Below, in pieces: positions 36,454-45,355 of a stretch of DNA of 64,000 nucleotides (the first letter of the stretch is position 1; each line of letters begins with the position of its first letter). The notes under the pieces were generated by a model. The model saw nothing but the letters and a program-made list of their open reading frames with translations. It did no database searches and was not told the DNA's origin. Location of the stretch: assembly GCA_033763355.1 (NCBI GenBank), contig JANRKT010000070.1, forward strand, positions 1 through 64,000, read 5' to 3'. The DNA comes from JANRKT01 sp033763355 (lineage in GTDB: Bacteria; Bacteroidota; Bacteroidia; Chitinophagales; Chitinophagaceae). Both the position numbers and the translations under genes were made by a program.

Positions 36454-36663
36454 CCCCGCCATCAACACACAAACCATAAGGCGGGGCAGGCACAACAAAA
36501 GCTTAATAGCATTGTTGCCGCCGACTTCATAATAAATGAACCTATAAACGCTGGAAAAGTAACAGGATTGTGAGAGTCACTTTGTTAGACGTTTATTAGT
36601 TCAATTTGGCCCGTTGATAAACTTCCGGGCTGCCAGGCCGAACAATAAACAAATCCGCCTGTG
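36454..36663 (-). promoter_or_regulatory. Structured metH leader, candidate regulatory RNA
   Basis: The stretch from the metH promoter to the ribosome-binding site has no long gene but several hairpins. CCCCGCC (36454-36460) and GGCGGGG (36480-36486) form a perfect 7-bp GC stem. AAAGTAAC (36556-36563) and GTCACTTT (36576-36583) form an 8-bp stem with one wobble pair on the RNA strand. GCCCG (36609-36613) and CGGGC (36626-36630) form a third. It does not match the SAM-I or cobalamin riboswitch cores I know. Confidence 0.5.
36462..36530 (-). CDS. Cysteine-rich upstream ORF in metH leader (22 codons, tentative)
   Basis: The leader contains ATG to TGA for a 22-residue peptide with Met1, Lys2 and a hydrophobic core. 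Four of its residues are Cys (12, 13, 15 and 22). The frame covers the loop and the 5' arm of the GC-rich leader hairpin and stops directly before its 3' arm. It has no Shine-Dalgarno site, as is normal here. It could be a leader peptide that senses charged cysteine tRNA, or chance; there is no similarity evidence. Confidence 0.3.
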   Translation of the reverse strand: MKSAATMLLSFCCACPALWFVC

Positions 36664-36667
36664 GGTG

Positions 36668-36699
36668 CAAAGTTATAATTCAAAAACGGAAAGTCAAAA
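36668..36699 (-). promoter_or_regulatory. Promoter of the metH operon
   Basis: On the minus strand, TTTTG (36695-36699), 19 bases, then TAACTTTG (36668-36675), a perfect TAnnTTTG. It begins immediately after the recR stop codon. Confidence 0.75.
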
Positions 36700-37320
36700 T
36701 CACTTATTGCCAACATAGCTTTCAACCGGAAGCCGGTTCTGAAGGCTGCGGGCAAGGGTCATTTCATCAGCATATTCCAGTTCGCCGCCAAAAGCAATAC
36801 CCCTTGCAATGGTGGTTATTTTTACTGGCGATGGCTTTAATTTTTTCTGAATATAATAAATGGTGGTATCCCCCTGTATGGTAGGGTTTAATGCAAAAAT
36901 GAGTTCTTCTGTTTTTTCTTCTTTGATGCGGTTCAGCAGGGAGTCAATTTGCAACTGGTCGGGGCCGATGCCATCAAGCGGGGAAATTACCCCGCCCAGA
37001 ACATGGTAAGCGCCATTGTATTGCTGTGTGCTTTCAATGGCTATTACATCCCTTATGTTTTCTACTACACAAATGATTTCTTTTTTACGTGAGGGGTTAT
37101 TGCAGATGTTGCACAGGTTATTATCAGCGATGTTATGGCAGCGTGAACAAAAATGAATGTTTTTCCGCATGTTTAATATGGCGTCGCTGAATTGCTGCAC
37201 CTCAGCTTCATTTAACTTAAGCAGGTGTAAAACCAGTCTCAAAGCTGTTTTTTTACCAATACCGGGAAGTTTGGCAAATTCGTTTACTGCATTTTCAAGT
37301 AACCTTGATGAGAACTGCAT
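36700..37320 (-). CDS. recR: Recombination mediator RecR
   Basis: RecR works with RecO and RecF to load RecA at gaps. The 206-residue protein has the N-terminal helix-hairpin-helix ([18 protein letters not shown] near 17-34), the four-cysteine zinc finger (CSRCHN then CNICNN near 57-72) and a Toprim domain ([13 protein letters not shown] near 80-92). Length is normal. A near-consensus -7 box four bases before the ATG suggests a leaderless mRNA. Confidence 0.97.
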   Translation of the reverse strand: MQFSSRLLENAVNEFAKLPGIGKKTALRLVLHLLKLNEAEVQQFSDAILNMRKNIHFCSRCHNIADNNLCNICNNPSRKKEIICVVENIRDVIAIESTQQYNGAYHVLGGVISPLDGIGPDQLQIDSLLNRIKEEKTEELIFALNPTIQGDTTIYYIQKKLKPSPVKITTIARGIAFGGELEYADEMTLARSLQNRLPVESYVGNK

Positions 37321-37324
37321 GAAG

Positions 37325-37332
37325 CGAAGATA
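37325..37332 (-). promoter_or_regulatory. -7 box of recR, close to the start codon
   Basis: On the minus strand TATCTTCG differs from TAnnTTTG at one base and ends four bases before the recR ATG, the same spacing as at pyrH. Confidence 0.45.
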
Positions 37333-37372
37333 AGCGATGTGGTTTTTCTAACGCTGGTATTTTTAACCAGTA

Positions 37373-38809
37373 TTAAAACTGCCTGAGGTCTATCGTTAAT
37401 TCATTATCCCAGTTGGGGCGCACATTGAATTTATCCGGCCTTACAACAACCTTTTCAGGCTGTAATTTACGCCAGTAATTTCCTGCATCCCACTGGTCGT
37501 TGTTGTTACGGTCATATAAAATCCGTAATTCATATTCGCCCGGCCGGAAGAATTTATAAGTGAAATCCGGCGAAATAATGGGTTGTATTTTTTCAACAGC
37601 ATCATTTTTATAAAAGAATAAAACAGGGTGGTTTGCAGTATCAGGATTTACAATGCGTACCCTGATGCTTCCATAATCAGCTTCTTTTTTAGTTTTAAAT
37701 TCAACGGTGTCAGTTCTTGTAACAGTATTTCCTGCTGTATCCTGCGCAAAATCTTTTTGGATGATGAGCTTATATTCCGTGTCTTCTTTCCAGGAATGGG
37801 CAAGAGTAAATTTTCTTGCCGTTGAATCTATTTCAAGTGTATAGGATGTAATGGGCTGAAACTGCCCGTCTGTAAACATAAACTTAGCGGTATCATATGT
37901 TTTTACTTTTCTTTCAAATTCAACCTGCAGGCTGCTTAACAAGTCCTGCTGCCCGTTTTCAAGGCGTGTGGTATAACGGAAACGTTTGTCTTCCCCTCTT
38001 CTTAACAGTGCATTGGGCGCATTACGTGCATCAGGCGCTGTTACGGCAACCGGTTTTTTTTCCTCCTTATAATCTGTAAATGCATACAACGTAACCGGTT
38101 GGTTATTTGCCCCGATATTAACCGGTTGGTCAAGAAAACCGATGAGTTCAGAGGGCTGGTCAAACTTTTTTCCGCCATCCACATCTTTTAATGCAAATAT
38201 GTTGTATTTGCCTGCAGCAAGAAAACGAAATATAAATTCCCCTTTTCCATTAAGCCTGCTGAAATAACGCGGCCTTTCTTTGGCCACGGCCGAATCGTCG
38301 AGGTTACGGTGCAAAACCACAATTAAAGTGGTATCAATTTTACCTGTTTCTGCCAGGAATACATTCCCGGTAAGCTGGCTGCTGTCTATTTTATCTCCGG
38401 TAGAAAACGTATAGGTAAAATTGTATAAAGGGTTGTTTTCATTTATGTCTTTCAGCGCATCGCCGAAATTGAAGCTGTAGGTGGTATTGGGTTCCAGCGT
38501 ATCCTTTAAACGAATGGTAATTGTTTTGAGTTTATAATCAATCTGGGGGTTTGTTTTGGGCAGTGGTGAAAGAATAACCTTTTCAAACGGGTTTTCAAGC
38601 TGAATGTATTCATCAAACTGAAGGACGATGCGGTTGCCATTAAAATTAAGTGCAGAATCTTTGGGTAATGAACTTACAAACCGTGGCGGCAATGAATCCC
38701 TCGGGCCTCCTGTTGGGGGAATGGGCTGTCCGCAGCCCATGTTTCCGGATATGAGAGCTATTGAAAAAACAAAGCCGGCAAGAATGAAAAAAAAGTTTCT
38801 GATTTTCAT
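37373..38809 (-). CDS. Ig-like domain lipoprotein
   Basis: The 478-residue protein has a signal peptide with a lipobox-like end (ALISGNMGC, Cys near 26) and a Pro-rich linker PIPPTGGPRDSLPP. An N-terminal bacterial Ig-like (Big_5-type) domain follows at about 40-140 (IVLQFDEYIQL; TYSFNFGDALKDI). The middle beta-sandwich region reads like a carboxypeptidase-regulatory fold (FLAAGKYNIFALKDVDGG), and a second Ig-like segment lies near 290-400. Such proteins are widespread in Bacteroidota envelopes and of unknown role. It lies directly upstream of recR on the same strand. Confidence 0.78.
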   Translation of the reverse strand: MKIRNFFFILAGFVFSIALISGNMGCGQPIPPTGGPRDSLPPRFVSSLPKDSALNFNGNRIVLQFDEYIQLENPFEKVILSPLPKTNPQIDYKLKTITIRLKDTLEPNTTYSFNFGDALKDINENNPLYNFTYTFSTGDKIDSSQLTGNVFLAETGKIDTTLIVVLHRNLDDSAVAKERPRYFSRLNGKGEFIFRFLAAGKYNIFALKDVDGGKKFDQPSELIGFLDQPVNIGANNQPVTLYAFTDYKEEKKPVAVTAPDARNAPNALLRRGEDKRFRYTTRLENGQQDLLSSLQVEFERKVKTYDTAKFMFTDGQFQPITSYTLEIDSTARKFTLAHSWKEDTEYKLIIQKDFAQDTAGNTVTRTDTVEFKTKKEADYGSIRVRIVNPDTANHPVLFFYKNDAVEKIQPIISPDFTYKFFRPGEYELRILYDRNNNDQWDAGNYWRKLQPEKVVVRPDKFNVRPNWDNELTIDLRQF

Positions 38810-38890
38810 AATGCAGTTGCAAAGGTGCAAACATATGTTGTTTCAATCAGCACAATACCGTTCTTTTCCTAATAATCTTTTAAATCTGTT

Positions 38891-41800
38891 TTATACCGGT
38901 TCGGAAGGTTCCTCTTCTTCTGTAAGTTCATGCAGGGCTACTGCAAGACCATTAGTTTTTACAAAATTGCACCAGTGGCAATCGGGTTTGCCACAGCCGG
39001 TATAAAATTCACGGTTTTGAATTTTTTCCCACACTTCCGTAATCTGTTTTGTAACTGCTGTTATATCATCAGGGCTGATTACAATTTTTTCTTTCCTGTA
39101 ATTTTTCTTTTTATCGGGTTCTATAAAATCAAATTCTGTGCTCAGCGCTTTCCATCCTTTCTGTTCATAGTTGTCAACAAGTATTTTGTAAAATACAGCC
39201 TGCCGCCAATAATCGCCGCCATTGGGCTCTTTATCAGAAGGTCCTTTAATTTTAGCAATCGCTTTATCAGGGTCGCCGGTTTTATAGTCAACCACGTTTA
39301 CGGCTTTGCCGTCAAACTCCAGTTTATCCAGTTTGCCTTTTAAAGGAACATTGTTTACTGTTATGTTTCTTATGTTCCGCTCAATAGCCACTATCCTGTT
39401 AAAGCTGTTGATGTACCTGTCATAGTAGTTTGCCAGTACTTCCCGGCCGTATTCCATTCTCCTTGCAAATTGTTCTTTGGTAAAGCTTTCCCTGTGGCGG
39501 CGCATGTACCATTCAAAGTCATCAATAAACTCCTCTTTAACCGGAAATTTTTCTTTTCCGCTGTCCTGCATTTTGCGGAATAGTTTTTCCAGTGCATGGT
39601 GTACTGCAGATCCAAATTCCGTGGCTTCGTTTTTGGGAGAAGGGATGCGGATGAGGTTTTTAAAATAAAATTCAAGCGGACATTTCAGAAAATTATTTAA
39701 TGCCGTTACATTCATAACAAACCTGTCAAGCAAGGGCCTGATAAACTCCTCTTCCATTTTTTCAATTTCCGGAGCGTGGGCGCCGGTAAAAAGCAGAACT
39801 GCAAACTCTGAAATTACCTCTTCATCTGCAATTACAGATTCTACATGTAGCTTATGCTCATCAAGTATTTCAGCAATGAACATGGAAGGTTCCAGTTCTT
39901 TGCCGTCGTTCCTGAATTTGCTGTACGAAATGTAAAGATGTCTTTCAGCCCTTGTTAAAGCCACATAAAAAAGGCGCCTGAGCTCTTCAACTTCCCGCTG
40001 TTTTGTTTCTGCAGATGCCGAGGCAGCAAATAATGTATCCGGCATGCTGTATCCGCCACCGGGTTTTCTTTTCTTTTCCCAGAAAGAAGAATTACAGGAT
40101 GCAAAAAATACATATTCAAACTCCAGCCCTTTTGCCCCGTGTGCAGTAAGCAGGTTAACCCCTTTGTCGCTGCCACTTACCTGTACCAGCGGGAGTTTGA
40201 TGTTTTCTTTTTCCATCAGTTCAATAACGGTTACCAGTTCCTGCAGGCTCAGCAGCGGGTTACGGTGTGTTTCTTCTTTTACAAAATCATACAAACCTGT
40301 GAGTACCTGCAGTTGCCAGTGTTTGTCTGCGCTTTGCATAATGCTGCTGAGCACACCTGCCTTGCGGATAATATTTTCAAGAAGCGTTTGAAGTGTTACA
40401 TCAGGCACATCCGCCAGTAACGACTCTATAATCAAGGATGCTTTTTTTAATCCTTCATGCAGGTTGCTGCTGAAAAGATCTTTTTGGGGCATACCCGCCT
40501 TATCTGAAAGCAAACTGCGGATAGAAGAACGGGGGTCTTTAAATTTTTGATCTGCCGCTTCCATAGTAAGCCTGGCAATTTCAACAGGGGGGATACCAAA
40601 CCAGCTGAAGTGCAGGATTTCAAAAAGCATTTCATCGCCGCTGTAAGGAATATCGTGTTCAGAAGCAAGATATTTCAGCAGCAAAATTACTTTACGTGCA
40701 AGAGGTAATTCCAGAATGTTCAAATGCCTTTTGCTGTAAACAGGAATGTTAAGCAGTTTAAAATACTGCGCCAGTTCTTCCCCGTATTTGTTTTCTTTAT
40801 AAATAATGCCGATTCTTCCGGGAAAAACACCCTTAGCAAACAAAGCCTGAACTTCTCTTGCAATACCAATCATTTCCTGCTGCTGGTTTTCATATTCCCT
40901 GATAAGCGGCGGGTGTTTCAGGTGTTTTAAGGCATTATTGGCAGACTGTAATTCTTTGCTCAGCCCTTCTATTTTTTTTACCAGCCGGTCTTCATTCCGG
41001 CTGATGAGTGTTTTAGAAATATCGAGTATGGGTTGTACAGAGCGGTAATTATCGCCCAATACCACTGTAAGAAGGTGGTTTTTGTAAGTGTTCGCAAAGT
41101 GCAGCATATTTTCCACATTGGCTCCCTGGAAACGGTAGATGCTCTGGTCATCATCACCCACTACAAATACATTTGGTTTATCCCAGTAACTGATAAGAAG
41201 CTCCACGATTCGGTTTTGGGTTCCGCTGGTATCCTGGTATTCATCAACCAATATGTACTGAAATCTTTCCTGGTAATCTGCAAGCAGGTTTTTATTGTTC
41301 TCAAATGCGCTGATCACCCAGTTGATCATGTCATCAAAATCGTAGCGGTTTTTTTTGCGCATTAGTTGCTGAAAACGGGTGAACTCATTAGCTGCAGCCC
41401 TCAGCTTTTGCATTTTTTCTGCTTCTTCTTCAATCTTATCCGTACGCACTTCACCTTTTTTAAAATTTTTTACGGCACGTTTGGCAATGTACCCGTCGCG
41501 GTTAGGGAGGTCATTAAGGTATTCGTCAATTTTTTCATTGATGAACTCCGGCGTCCATCCTTCACGTTTCATGGTGCTGAACAGCGATTGCAGGTTATTG
41601 ATCTCAAAGTAAACATCACCCCTGTACCTTTTTAATAAATGGTTTTTTGGAAGGGTATCAATCAGCTCTTTGAACAGTTCGGTTTTCTCCAGGTCAGAGA
41701 CGGGATCAAGAGATGTTTTTTCAAACAGTGAAAGATTTTCCTGAATAACATCATTGCAAAAAGCATGAAAAGTGCCGATGTTTACTTTGTAAGCATCGGG

Positions 41801-42064
41801 GCCAATAAACTGCAGCAGCCTTTTGCGCATGGCCACTGCCCCTGCATCGGTATAGGTAAGGCAAAGTATGTTTGCCGGTGACGCATCTGTATCCAGCAGG
41901 ATTTTCCCTATGCGGCAGGCCAGGATTTGTGTTTTGCCTGTACCCGGGCCGGCAATTACCATAACCGGGCCTTCAACTGAATCAACGGCTTTTTTCTGCT
42001 GCTCATTCAGCCTGTTATATTCAATGATGAATTTATTTTCCAGGTTTTTCCTGTTAAATGACAT
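38891..42064 (-). CDS. UvrD/PcrA-type helicase with C-terminal RecB-type nuclease and Fe-S cysteines
   Basis: The 1057-residue protein is a superfamily 1 helicase: Walker A AGPGTGKT near 38-45, Walker B VDEYQDTS near 270, GDDDQSIYRFQGA near 295 and the late motif VALTRAERHLYISYSK near 707. The C-terminal 270 residues form a PD-(D/E)XK nuclease with VDYKTG near 923. Cysteines flank it: one in FLKCPLEFYF near 790 and three in CGKPDCHWC near 1020, the spacing of AddB-type iron-sulfur nucleases. It likely acts in double-strand break processing. No partner AddA/RecC gene is adjacent. It is 61 bases upstream of the Ig-like lipoprotein gene in the direction of transcription. Confidence 0.9.
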   Translation of the reverse strand: MSFNRKNLENKFIIEYNRLNEQQKKAVDSVEGPVMVIAGPGTGKTQILACRIGKILLDTDASPANILCLTYTDAGAVAMRKRLLQFIGPDAYKVNIGTFHAFCNDVIQENLSLFEKTSLDPVSDLEKTELFKELIDTLPKNHLLKRYRGDVYFEINNLQSLFSTMKREGWTPEFINEKIDEYLNDLPNRDGYIAKRAVKNFKKGEVRTDKIEEEAEKMQKLRAAANEFTRFQQLMRKKNRYDFDDMINWVISAFENNKNLLADYQERFQYILVDEYQDTSGTQNRIVELLISYWDKPNVFVVGDDDQSIYRFQGANVENMLHFANTYKNHLLTVVLGDNYRSVQPILDISKTLISRNEDRLVKKIEGLSKELQSANNALKHLKHPPLIREYENQQQEMIGIAREVQALFAKGVFPGRIGIIYKENKYGEELAQYFKLLNIPVYSKRHLNILELPLARKVILLLKYLASEHDIPYSGDEMLFEILHFSWFGIPPVEIARLTMEAADQKFKDPRSSIRSLLSDKAGMPQKDLFSSNLHEGLKKASLIIESLLADVPDVTLQTLLENIIRKAGVLSSIMQSADKHWQLQVLTGLYDFVKEETHRNPLLSLQELVTVIELMEKENIKLPLVQVSGSDKGVNLLTAHGAKGLEFEYVFFASCNSSFWEKKRKPGGGYSMPDTLFAASASAETKQREVEELRRLFYVALTRAERHLYISYSKFRNDGKELEPSMFIAEILDEHKLHVESVIADEEVISEFAVLLFTGAHAPEIEKMEEEFIRPLLDRFVMNVTALNNFLKCPLEFYFKNLIRIPSPKNEATEFGSAVHHALEKLFRKMQDSGKEKFPVKEEFIDDFEWYMRRHRESFTKEQFARRMEYGREVLANYYDRYINSFNRIVAIERNIRNITVNNVPLKGKLDKLEFDGKAVNVVDYKTGDPDKAIAKIKGPSDKEPNGGDYWRQAVFYKILVDNYEQKGWKALSTEFDFIEPDKKKNYRKEKIVISPDDITAVTKQITEVWEKIQNREFYTGCGKPDCHWCNFVKTNGLAVALHELTEEEEPSEPV

Positions 42065-42353
42065 GGCTCTTATTTATGTTAATTGAATCGGCCTTTTCAA
42101 TATTACTTTAAATTCTGCAATCCCCGATTTATAAAGGCCCTTTTACTGTAGCTGATCTTGATAAAAATGATTTGGGTTATCTCATGTTGAAATATGACAT
42201 GGGCAGTATTCATTTACATGACCAGCAGCCAGGGATAAGTGAATTTTTCGTCAAGCCCCCGTGGCATATGAATTAAAGGTTTGATCAGCATTTTTTAATC
42301 CAGCTAACAATTTCTTAAACTTTTTTTAATATTCCGGGGTATCCAGTAACCAC

Positions 42354-42393
42354 TTTGGGGTATTGCTGAACCCGGCGGGCCGGGTTATCTTCG
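42354..42393 (+). promoter_or_regulatory. Candidate promoter with internal palindrome
   Basis: TTG at 42363-42365 (and TTTG at 42354) and a near-consensus -7 box TATCTTCG at 42386-42393, 20 bases apart. A perfect 7-bp inverted repeat AACCCGG-CGGG-CCGGGTT (42369-42386) fills the space between the boxes and could be an operator. The 300 bases before it, back to the helicase start, show nothing I can identify. Confidence 0.45.
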
Positions 42394-42397
42394 CTAT

Positions 42398-42550
42398 GGC
42401 TAATCAGCATTAACACCCAGCCGTGCTAACCTAAGAAAACTTGCCTTTCTCATGTTTTGGTTTTGAGAATCACACTAACTAAGGAGCCATTAACCATTTA
42501 AATGCCGCTCCGGATAAAAAGCCTCCTCATACAGAGAAGGCCTTTTTATT
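42398..42550 (+). ncRNA. Candidate structured small RNA, about 150 nt
   Basis: No ORF longer than five codons fits here. Hairpins: TTCTCA (42447-42452) with TGAGAA (42464-42469); GGAGC (42483-42487) with GCTCC (42507-42511) plus inner pairs; a short 5' GGCT/AGCC stem; and a final terminator hairpin. CTAAC(C)TAAG-like and CATTAAC-like words recur. It has a promoter-like element just upstream. It does not match an RNA family I know. Confidence 0.45.
42516..42550. terminator. Bidirectional terminator between candidate RNA and TPR gene
   Basis: AAAAAG (42516-42521) pairs with CTTTTT (42542-42547), extended inward by CCT and CTC pairs with one bulge and one mismatch. T-runs are present in both reading directions, serving the candidate RNA (+) and the TPR gene (-). 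Confidence 0.7.
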
Positions 42551-42573
42551 ATATGCTGTCTGCAAGCGGGGTA

Positions 42574-43224
42574 TCAGCCGGGCATTCTTGAAATATATTT
42601 CTCTATCTGTTTAATCTGGTCAACTACCTGTTTGGTAGTGGGTTTCTGGGCTTTGGCTTTTCTAAAAAAATCTTTTGCCGCCCTGAACTCCCTTTTGTTC
42701 ATCATAATCTGGCACATCTGCAGGTAGGCCATAGCAGCACTTTCTTTATCAGGAATGCCCACCCTGAGTGCCTGGCGTATCAGGCTTTCGCCCTGCTTCA
42801 TGTCCCCCTTATTTAAGGCCATCATGCCAAGTTGCAGTTTGTTGGCGCCTTCGGCCTCTTTCATAGGCAGGCCAAGGTCAAGGCTTTTTTTCATGTGCTT
42901 TTCTGCGCTGTCAAAGTCCTGTTTCATCATGGCAATGTTACCCCTAAGTGTATAATAAACCGAGCGTACCGGTTTGTACAACAGGCCGGGGAACCAGATA
43001 TCGTTTAATATTTTTTCAGCGCCATCAAAATCCCCGTCTTCAAGAAATTCCTGGATAAGCCTTAAAGGCCCGAAAAAGAAATGTGTAAACAGCAGGATAA
43101 CCCCGATGATGTATAATGCAAGAGAAGGCCAGAACCCGCTGGAAATATTTACTGCAACTGCCCCCAGCAGCAATACAATAGCTATCCAGAACCTGTATTT
43201 GATAAAAAGATTGAACCACTTCAT
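42574..43224 (-). CDS. Two-TM tetratricopeptide-repeat membrane protein
   Basis: The 216-residue protein has two N-terminal transmembrane helices (FWIAIVLLLGAVAVNI near 12-27 and LALYIIGVILLFTHFFFG near 35-52) and a TPR-like helical region from about 60 to 210 (GDFDGAEKILND, QDFDSAEKHMKKSLDLG, GDMKQGESLIRQAL, REFRAAKDFFRKAK). TPR arrays mediate protein contacts; the partner is unknown. It stands between the tRNA gene and a terminator. Confidence 0.75.
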   Translation of the reverse strand: MKWFNLFIKYRFWIAIVLLLGAVAVNISSGFWPSLALYIIGVILLFTHFFFGPLRLIQEFLEDGDFDGAEKILNDIWFPGLLYKPVRSVYYTLRGNIAMMKQDFDSAEKHMKKSLDLGLPMKEAEGANKLQLGMMALNKGDMKQGESLIRQALRVGIPDKESAAMAYLQMCQIMMNKREFRAAKDFFRKAKAQKPTTKQVVDQIKQIEKYISRMPG

Positions 43225-43278
43225 ATGCTGTAATTTAAAAATAAAAGCCGCCTTAAAAAAGGTGACTTTTTGATTTTG

Positions 43279-43350
43279 TAGTCCCGACAGGAATCGAACC
43301 TGTATCTAAAGTTTAGGAAACTTCTATTCTATCCATTGAACTACGGGACC
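43279..43350 (-). tRNA. tRNA-Arg(CCT)
   Basis: A full cloverleaf on the minus strand: acceptor GGTCCCG with CGGGACT (first pair G-T), T-arm ACAGG-TTCGATT-CCTGT, anticodon stem GAAGT/ACTTT with loop TTCCTAA, so the anticodon is CCT (reads AGG). Discriminator base is A; the CCA end is not encoded. Confidence 0.95.
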
Positions 43351-43527
43351 GGTTTTAAAACAGGGTGACAAAAGTAGGAAAGAATTGGCTATTTACAGAA
43401 GATTCAGGACATGTAGTGTTTATTGGGGCAAATGGGCAATATGAGCCTTTAGCAGGGAGCACAGATCCCGTTTCTGAATTGTGAATATGAAAAAAGAAGA
43501 GATGACTTTGCCGGCAAAAATATTTTT

Positions 43528-45312
43528 TCACTCCGAATAAATCCTTTCAACGGCATCCCTGTATTTTTCCATCACCACTTTTCTTTTCAGTGAAAGTTTT
43601 GGGGTCATTTCACCGGTATCAACTGTCCATTCACGGGGCAGGAGTTCAAACTTCTTGATCTGCTCTACGTGGTTAAAAAATTTATTGAAACTTTCTACCA
43701 GTTCTTTAAACAGGCTTATTACTTTATCGTTTCGGATGAGTGCATCGTTTGCCATATCCGCAATGCCGTTCTGCCGTGCCCACTCTTTTAAATTGGGGAA
43801 TGAGGGAATGATTAAAGCGCCTACAAACTTTTTTTCTGCACCTACTACCATCACCTGTTCAACATACATGGATTCCTTGAGTTTGTTTTCTATTGGCAAT
43901 GGGGCAACGTATTTGCCGCCGCTGGTTTTAAACATTTCTTTTTTACGGTCAGTAATTTTCAGGTATTTGCTGTCAACCAGCATACCAATATCGCCGGTAT
44001 GAAACCAGCCGTCTGTCATTACTTCTGCAGTAAGGTCAGGACGTTTGTAATAACCCATCATAATATTGGGGCCTTTGCTGAGTATTTCCCCATCTTCGGC
44101 AATCTTTACTTCCACGCCATCAATAGCAGGGCCAACGGTACCGAACTTTCTTTGCCTTACATCAAAACGGTTCACACAAATAACAGGTGAGGTTTCCGTT
44201 AAGCCATAACCCTCCATAATAGGTATCCCTGCCGCAGTAAAAATCCTGATGAGCCTTACCTGGCAGGCGGCGCCGCCGGTGACAATACATCTTATATTAT
44301 TTCCAAGGGCCTCCCTCCATTTGCTGAAGATGAGTTTATTTGCCAGGCCAAGTTGCATCCTGTAGCCCATGCCAAGATTTTTGTTGATCTCATATTTTGT
44401 TGCAAGGTCATGCGCCCAGAAAAACAATTTCTTTTTTAAACCGGTAAGCTCGGCGCCTTTCTGCATGATTTTGTCATATACTTTTTCCAGCAACCTGGGT
44501 ACCGTTGTAAACATGTGCGGCTTTACTTCCTTTAGGTTGTCGCCAATGGTTTCAAGGCTTTCAGCATAATAAACCGATGTGCCGTTGAACAGGTACAGGT
44601 AAGTTACCATACGTTCAAAAATATGGTTGAGGGGCAGAAAGCTTAACGACCTTAATTGTGCACCGGGCGGAAAACAGGGCAGGGACGCCATTACATTGCT
44701 GAGGATGTTACTGTGAGATAACATTACCCCTTTTGGTGTCCCGGTTGTTCCGGAAGTATAAATAATGGTGGCAAGATCTTCGTACTTTATTTTATCTGCC
44801 ACCGTTTTCATTTTTTCAATGTATTCAGGTGTGCCGAGGCTCACTACTTCTTTCCAGTGCCTTGCATTGGCTACATGTTCAAACGTAAAAATTTCACGTA
44901 TAGAGGGCACCCTCTCTTTCAGGCTCAGTACTTTCAGGTAAAGGTCTTCATCATTTACAAATACCATTTTTACCTGTGCATCATTCAATACAAACTCAAG
45001 TTCGTTTACATTAATGGTGGGGTATAGCGGCGTAAGAATGGCGCCGATTTGCTGCACTGCAAGGTCAAGCATTACCCATTCGGGCCTGTTTTTGGAAAGT
45101 ATAGCAATTTTATCACGTCCTTCTTCACTCATGTCGCTACAACTGATACCAAGGTTTAAAAGGCCGGCGCCTAATTTGTTTACTGTATCAGAAACTTCCT
45201 GTGTACTGTATTTTCTCCATTTTCCGCTTTCCTTTGCAGCAAACATGTCGTCCAGCGGGGTCCTTTCGAGATGGTATTGCAGGCAATCAAATAATCTCCT
45301 TGGTTCAGTCAT
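43528..45312 (-). CDS. Long-chain fatty acid--CoA ligase
   Basis: This AMP-binding enzyme activates fatty acids to acyl-CoA. In 594 residues it has the P-loop IYTSGTTGTPKGVMLSH near 183-199, the motif GYGLTETSPVI near 365, WFHTGDIGML near 445 and the C-terminal ITDRKKEMFKTSGGKYVAP near 460-478, the linker/core motif of FadD-type ligases. No signal or membrane segment is seen; it acts at the inner face of the membrane. A small 2TM gene lies 43 bases upstream on the same strand, possibly cotranscribed. Confidence 0.92.
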   Translation of the reverse strand: MTEPRRLFDCLQYHLERTPLDDMFAAKESGKWRKYSTQEVSDTVNKLGAGLLNLGISCSDMSEEGRDKIAILSKNRPEWVMLDLAVQQIGAILTPLYPTINVNELEFVLNDAQVKMVFVNDEDLYLKVLSLKERVPSIREIFTFEHVANARHWKEVVSLGTPEYIEKMKTVADKIKYEDLATIIYTSGTTGTPKGVMLSHSNILSNVMASLPCFPPGAQLRSLSFLPLNHIFERMVTYLYLFNGTSVYYAESLETIGDNLKEVKPHMFTTVPRLLEKVYDKIMQKGAELTGLKKKLFFWAHDLATKYEINKNLGMGYRMQLGLANKLIFSKWREALGNNIRCIVTGGAACQVRLIRIFTAAGIPIMEGYGLTETSPVICVNRFDVRQRKFGTVGPAIDGVEVKIAEDGEILSKGPNIMMGYYKRPDLTAEVMTDGWFHTGDIGMLVDSKYLKITDRKKEMFKTSGGKYVAPLPIENKLKESMYVEQVMVVGAEKKFVGALIIPSFPNLKEWARQNGIADMANDALIRNDKVISLFKELVESFNKFFNHVEQIKKFELLPREWTVDTGEMTPKLSLKRKVVMEKYRDAVERIYSE

Positions 45313-45355
45313 ACAAGAATCGTTGAGTTGATGAATTGGTTACACTGGGCTTTGT

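Noticed and set aside
36391..36493. N-terminal extension of the homocysteine-domain gene
   Set aside because: The extended frame runs through the leader hairpin and lacks family similarity; the perfect ribosome-binding site fixes the later ATG.
36543..36591. GTTAGAC core resembling an integron attC site in the metH leader
   Set aside because: Only one perfect GTTRRRY core is present. The partner site does not complement it, the length is under the usual attC minimum, and there is no integrase or cassette gene nearby.
36392..36663. SAM-I (S-box) or cobalamin riboswitch before metH
   Set aside because: A short GGCAACA-like string resembles part of the S-box, but the GAGGGA/TGGCCC core and the B12 box are absent.
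42396..42413. Five-codon ORF at the 5' end of the candidate RNA
   Set aside because: Too short to call; nothing shows translation.
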